Of a DNA stretch of 64,000 nt, positions 60,368-64,000 are shown one piece after another. The stretch is from contig NZ_LGDY01000107.1 of assembly GCF_001279525.1 (NCBI RefSeq), positions 124,001 through 188,000 on the forward strand. Direction: 5' to 3'. Positions within the stretch are counted from its first letter, which is position 1, and each line of letters begins with the position of its first letter. Origin of the DNA: Nocardia sp. NRRL S-836. GTDB lineage: Bacteria; Actinomycetota; Actinomycetes; Mycobacteriales; Pseudonocardiaceae. The translations under genes were made by a program, and so were the position numbers. Under the pieces are notes generated by a model. The model worked only from the letters and a program-made list of their open reading frames with translations. It ran no database searches and had not been told where the DNA came from.

Positions 60368-61324
60368 TCAGCCCACAGATGTGGACACGAACCGCGCCCG
60401 GTAGTGGCTCGGCGACACCCCGAACCGCGCCACGAACGTCCGCCGCAGCGTCTCCGCGCTCCCGAACCCCGCCGCACGCGCCGTCTGCGCCACGCCGTGC
60501 CCCGCGTCCAGCAACGCCTTGGCGTGGTCCAGCCGCACCTGCTCCACGTACCGCGCGGGCGTCAGCTCGAACTCGCTCGCGAACAACCGCGCCAGGTGCC
60601 GCTCGCTCACCCCGACCCGCGCCGCCATCGCCCGCGCGCTGTGGTCGAGCGCCGGCTGCGCCGACACCAGGTCCACGACCTCCCGCAACGCCGGCACGTT
60701 CGGCCGCCTGACCTGCAGCGGCGCCGAGAACTGCGACTGCCCGCCGGGCCGTTGCATGAACATCACCAGGTTCCGCGCCACCGTCCGCGCCAGCTCCGGC
60801 CCGTGGTCCTGCTCGACCAGCGCCAGCGCCAGGTCCATGCCCGCCGACACCCCGGCCGACGTGAACACGCCGCGGTCCTCGACGAAGATCGCGTCCGGCC
60901 GCACCTCGACGCCCGGATAGGCCCGCGCCAGCCGGTCCGCCTGCTTCCAGTGCGTGGTCGCCTTCCGCCCGTCCAGCACCCCGGCCGCGGCCAGCGCGAA
61001 CGCCCCGGTGCAGATCGACACCAGCCTGCGCGCCCGCACCCGCCGCACGGCGGCCACCAACTCGGCCGGCACCCCGCGCTCCACCAGCACGTCACCCCCG
61101 GCCACCACAACCGTGTCAGCTTCAAGAACGCCCGCAGCAGCGCCATCAACCGGCAGCCGGATACCGACAGACGTCGTGACATCTCCCCCAGACGGCGAAA
61201 CACAGGAAATCCCGTACGCACCCCCGGCAGCGTTGGCCTCGGCAAACACCTCGGCGGGCCCACTGACGTCCAACATCTTCACACCGTCGAACACGACGAA
61301 CACAACCTCACACCCCACAGCCAC
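60368..61324 (-). CDS. GlxA-type AraC regulator (second copy)
   Basis: A 318-residue protein. VVFVVFDGVKMLDVSGPAEVFAEAN and ARRLVSICTGAFALAAAGVLDGRKATTHWK form the DJ-1/PfpI-like domain. MAARVGVSERHLARLFASEFELTPARYV and TARAAGFGSAETLRRTFVARFGVSPSHYR form the AraC HTH. It is a distant paralogue of the regulator at 57.8 kb and lies upstream of the HD gene, which it may control. A second GTG lies six bases in. Confidence 0.9.
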   Translation of the reverse strand: MAVGCEVVFVVFDGVKMLDVSGPAEVFAEANAAGGAYGISCVSPSGGDVTTSVGIRLPVDGAAAGVLEADTVVVAGGDVLVERGVPAELVAAVRRVRARRLVSICTGAFALAAAGVLDGRKATTHWKQADRLARAYPGVEVRPDAIFVEDRGVFTSAGVSAGMDLALALVEQDHGPELARTVARNLVMFMQRPGGQSQFSAPLQVRRPNVPALREVVDLVSAQPALDHSARAMAARVGVSERHLARLFASEFELTPARYVEQVRLDHAKALLDAGHGVAQTARAAGFGSAETLRRTFVARFGVSPSHYRARFVSTSVG

Positions 61325-61359
61325 ACCTCAGCCTTCCACGCTCCCGCGGACAGAAACCG

Positions 61360-61483
61360 GCGCTACCGGAGAGGGGTCCAGCGCTACTGGAGAGGGGTCC
61401 AGTACTACCGGAGAGAGGGCCGCGCTACCGGCGAGAGGGCCGGCGCTACCGGAGAAAGGGTCGGCACTACCGGAGAGGGGTCC
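61360..61483. repeat. 21-bp tandem repeat tract, about six copies
   Basis: Units resemble GCGCTACCGGAGAGGGGTCC, with starts near 61360, 61381, 61402, 61422, 61442 and 61463. Two units are 20 bases long, so the tract is not strictly in frame. It lies upstream of the GlxA-type gene and downstream of ssrA, outside any supported gene. Confidence 0.85.
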
Positions 61484-61579
61484 GTTGCATGCAACGGCCG
61501 CGTGAGGGCGCTCGCGCCCGAACTGCTCGGGGGCCTGGGGGTCGCCCCCCAGATAGACACCCGGAACGAGAAACGGCGA

Positions 61580-61598
61580 GCGCACGCGCAGCGTGCGC
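61580..61598 (-). terminator. ssrA terminator hairpin
   Basis: GCGCACGC and GCGTGCGC pair around a three-base loop, 19 bases beyond the tmRNA 3' end. Confidence 0.6.
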
Positions 61599-61616
61599 GA
61601 GCACCCGCCGTCCGAG

Positions 61617-61986
61617 TGGAGGTGCCGGGAATCGAACCCGGGTCCTATGGCGGTTCATCAGGGCTTCTCCGTGCGCAGTCCGCTCTGCCTCTGCTTGACC
61701 CCATCAGTCACGCGGACGAGCTGATGTGACGGGCCCAGTCGCTGTGAGTTTCCCCGACAGTCCCCGCGACCGGGACTGCAGGTAAGCCCTCTAGCTGATG
61801 CCGGACTCTAGGCCGAAGGCACTCCTAGGCCGACAGCGTTGCTACTCGCCTCAGGCGGCGAGAGCGAACGCGCGCTTGTCGTTAGACGTGGCGCTTATTG
61901 GTTTGCGATGACGCTTGCGGTGGTCTCTCGCCTGCACCGGCACGCTTCCCCTGAATCAACGTCCACAGTCGAAACCGTTCACCCCC
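61617..61986 (-). ncRNA. ssrA: tmRNA
   Basis: The 5' end GGGGGTG pairs with the 3' CACCTCC to close a tRNA-like acceptor. The 3' domain has GGTTCGATTCCCGG, the T arm, and the 5' domain has GAACGGTTTCGACTG. The tag frame ends SNDKRAFALAA followed by TGA; a plausible full tag is ATSNDKRAFALAA. Length is about 370 nt and CCA is not encoded. It tags nascent peptides on stalled ribosomes for proteolysis. Confidence 0.92.
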
Positions 61987-62108
61987 TCGTAGTGGTAGCA
62001 CCTAGCATAACGATGTTCGCCACCGAGTTCTTCCCGAGGCAGGTAGGGCTGTCCCCACCCCCGGCTGACTGGTTGGCCACATGGTCCCTGACCAGCGGTA
62101 ACGACAAC

Positions 62109-63347
62109 ATGGACGTCATGAGGAAACCGAACGCGCTCGCAGCCGGGTTCTACCTGCTGACCAACCTGGTGACCGGCATCTTCTGGTTCACCCTCTCCGT
62201 CGTGCTCACGGTCGTGGGGTTGGCGACGTCGGTGATCTGGGTCGGGCTGCCGATCCTCTGGCTCGCGATGAACGTCGTGCGGGGCGGCGCGTCGGTGGAG
62301 CGGGCGTGGGTCGGGGCGGCGTTGCGCACGGAGATCCCCTCGCCGTACCGGGAGCGGCCGCGGGGCACGCTGTGGGAGCGGTGGAAGGCGCAGTTCACCG
62401 ATCCGGCGACGTGGCGCGACTTCGGCTACCTGCTGCTCCTGCTGCCGGTGGGGATCCTGGAGTTCACCTCCGTGGTCGCGATGTGGTCGGTGGTGGCGTC
62501 GCTCGTCGGCTTGCCGTTCTGGATCGACGACGCGCCGTTCGCGGTGGTCGTCGGCAACTTCTGGACCATCAACTCGTTCAGCTCCGCGCTGCCGGTCGCG
62601 CTGGTCGGGCTCGCGTTGATCCCGTTCGCGGTCATGGGCACCAGGTGGCTGGGTGTGCTGCACGGCAGGTTCGCCCGCGCCATGCTGGGGCCGACGCGGG
62701 CCGACGCGCTGGCGATCGAGACGGAACGGCTGCAGTCGAGCCGGGCCCGCGGCGTCGAGGCGGCGGAGGCGGAGCGCCGGCGCATCGAACGCGACCTGCA
62801 CGACGGCGCGCAGCAGCGGCTCGTGGCCGTGGCGATGGGGCTGGGCCGGGCGAAGTCCAAGATGGACACCGATCCGGAGGGTGCGGCCGAGCTCATCGCC
62901 GAGGCGCACGCGGACGCGAAGCTCGCCATCAAGGAGCTGCGCGACCTGGCACGGGGCATCTACCCGTCGGTGCTGGGCGACCGCGGGCTGGACGCGGCGC
63001 TGTCCGCGCTGGCCGCACGCGTGCCGATCGAGGTGGACCTGCAGGTCGACGTCGATCCGCGGCCGCCGACGGCGGTGGAGAGCGCCGCGTACTTCACCGT
63101 CGGCGAGGCGCTCACGAACATCACCAAGCACTCCAACGCCACCAGGGCGACCGTGCGGGTCAACCGGGTCGACACCGGGGTGCTGGTCGAGGTCACCGAC
63201 AACGGTCAGGGCGGCGCGGAGCTGAAGCCGGGTGGTGGGCTCGCCGGGCTCGCCGACCGGGCTGCCACGATCGACGGTGTTGTTGTCGTCGTCAGCCCCG
63301 TCGGTGGGCCGACCGTTGTTCGAGCGGAGTTGCCGTGCGCGTGGTGA
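62109..63347 (+). CDS. NarL-type sensor histidine kinase
   Basis: A 412-residue membrane kinase. Four hydrophobic segments form a two-part Sensor-type domain (GFYLLTNLVTGIFWFTL to about residue 180). HisKA_3 has RRRIERDLHDGAQQRLVAVAMGLG with the phosphorylated His, and the HATPase has FTVGEALTNITKHSNATRA and VTDNGQGG. The ATG nine bases downstream is an alternative start. It overlaps the response regulator by 13 bases. Confidence 0.9.
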   Translation: MDVMRKPNALAAGFYLLTNLVTGIFWFTLSVVLTVVGLATSVIWVGLPILWLAMNVVRGGASVERAWVGAALRTEIPSPYRERPRGTLWERWKAQFTDPATWRDFGYLLLLLPVGILEFTSVVAMWSVVASLVGLPFWIDDAPFAVVVGNFWTINSFSSALPVALVGLALIPFAVMGTRWLGVLHGRFARAMLGPTRADALAIETERLQSSRARGVEAAEAERRRIERDLHDGAQQRLVAVAMGLGRAKSKMDTDPEGAAELIAEAHADAKLAIKELRDLARGIYPSVLGDRGLDAALSALAARVPIEVDLQVDVDPRPPTAVESAAYFTVGEALTNITKHSNATRATVRVNRVDTGVLVEVTDNGQGGAELKPGGGLAGLADRAATIDGVVVVVSPVGGPTVVRAELPCAW

Positions 63348-63976
63348 TCGCCGAGGACTCGGTGCTGCTGAGGGAAGGCGTGCAGCGGTTGCTCGCCGAC
63401 GTGGGCATCGAGACCGTCGCGGCCGTGGAGGACGGTGACGGGCTGCTGGACGCCGTCACCGAGCACCGGCCGGACCTGTGCGTGGTGGACGTGCGGATGC
63501 CGCCGACGTTCACCGACGAGGGCCTGCGCGCCGCCATCGAGGCCCGCAGGCGTCATCCGGGGCTGCCGGTGCTGGTGCTGTCGCAGTACGTCGAGGAGCG
63601 CTACGCCGTCGAGCTCCTCGCCGGCGGCGCCAGCGGCGTCGGCTACCTGCTCAAGGAACGGGTGGCGGACGTCGCCGAGTTCGTCGACGCCCTGCGCCGG
63701 GTCGCCGACGGGGGTACGAGCATCGACCACGAGGTGATCACGCAGCTCATGGTGCGCAGCAAGAAGAGCCCCGTCGACTCGTTGACGCCGCGCGAACGCG
63801 AGGTGCTCGGGCTGATGGCACAGGGACTGTCCAACACGGCCATCGCCGGCACGCTCGTGGTGTCCGACGGCGCGGTGGAGAAGCACGTCGGCAACATCTT
63901 CGCGAAGCTCGGCCTGGAGCCGTCGAACTCCGAGCACCGCCGGGTGCGCGCGGTGCTGGCCTACCTCGACAGCTGA
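63335..63976 (+). CDS. NarL/FixJ-type response regulator
   Basis: A 213-residue protein from a GTG preceded by GGAG. The receiver domain has VVIAEDSVLLREG, the phosphorylated Asp in CVVDVRMPPTFTDEG and YLLKERV. The LuxR-type HTH has LTPREREVLGLMAQGLSNTAIAGTLVVSDGAVEKHVGNIFAKLGL. It forms a two-component pair with the upstream kinase; its targets are unknown. Confidence 0.93.
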   Translation: MRVVIAEDSVLLREGVQRLLADVGIETVAAVEDGDGLLDAVTEHRPDLCVVDVRMPPTFTDEGLRAAIEARRRHPGLPVLVLSQYVEERYAVELLAGGASGVGYLLKERVADVAEFVDALRRVADGGTSIDHEVITQLMVRSKKSPVDSLTPREREVLGLMAQGLSNTAIAGTLVVSDGAVEKHVGNIFAKLGLEPSNSEHRRVRAVLAYLDS

Positions 63977-64000
63977 GCCGGCCGGGCACCGTCGCCCACC

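Noticed and set aside
61328..61585. Minus-strand ORF with SPVALDPSPVAP repeats
   Set aside because: It is the 21-bp tandem tract; all frames are open, and units of 20 bases break the repeat frame.

Overview
The window is high-GC actinomycete DNA. Several traits suggest a filamentous member of the Pseudonocardiales (the Lentzea/Saccharothrix/Actinosynnema kind), but this is inferred from gene content, not from a marker phylogeny. They are GTG/TTG starts, ATGA/GTGA-coupled operons, many secreted hydrolases, an LmbU-type regulator, a CebR-like operator, and an ssrA whose tag ends in AFALAA.

Layout. 1-3.5 kb: end of an MmyB-like regulator, an Rdx/SelW-like protein and small hypotheticals. 3.4-11 kb: a compact, apparently undescribed biosynthetic locus. 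Five minus-strand genes (HMGL-type aldolase, FAH-type enzyme, free-standing A-PCP NRPS module, AsnB amidotransferase, thioesterase) are tightly coupled. They face a divergent atypical SDR, and an LmbU-family regulator lies beyond it. 11-24 kb: secreted enzymes (M6 protease, I36/ARB-07466-like protein, M15 peptidase, AA10 lytic polysaccharide monooxygenase with CBM2) and three regulator units whose operators are visible as repeats (TetR/amidohydrolase/esterase, SRPBCC-ArsR, ApbA/TetR). 24-35 kb: a patchy accessory stretch with integrase, IS3 and SDR fragments, a secreted papain-like protease pair, and a UbiD/UbiX operon with PPOX, HAD and APH-like genes.

35.27-46.29 kb: an 11-kb island bounded by 49-bp identical direct repeats that are the 3' half of tRNA-Ala(GGC). 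It carries an effector-only type I-C CRISPR-Cas system (cas3-cas5c-cas8c-cas7c, no cas1/cas2/cas4). Three arrays total 28 repeats and 25 spacers. A winged-helix/membrane protein gene pair and a truncated tyrosine integrase complete it. All genes, and by structural inference all arrays, read on the minus strand. The repeat folds into a 9-bp stem with a UNCG-type loop followed by exactly 11 nt, as expected for Cas5c processing. Repeat variants keep pairing only as minus-strand RNA.

46.3-64 kb: mostly core-like genes. These are a membrane-anchored DsbA-like protein, an MFS exporter, GNAT and GT2 genes, HrpB helicase, a GT1 glycosyltransferase, HD proteins, an NSAR/OSBS-GNAT-permease operon suggesting N-acylamino-acid metabolism, two GlxA-type AraC regulators, a 21-bp tandem repeat tract, ssrA (tmRNA), and a NarL-type two-component pair at the right edge.
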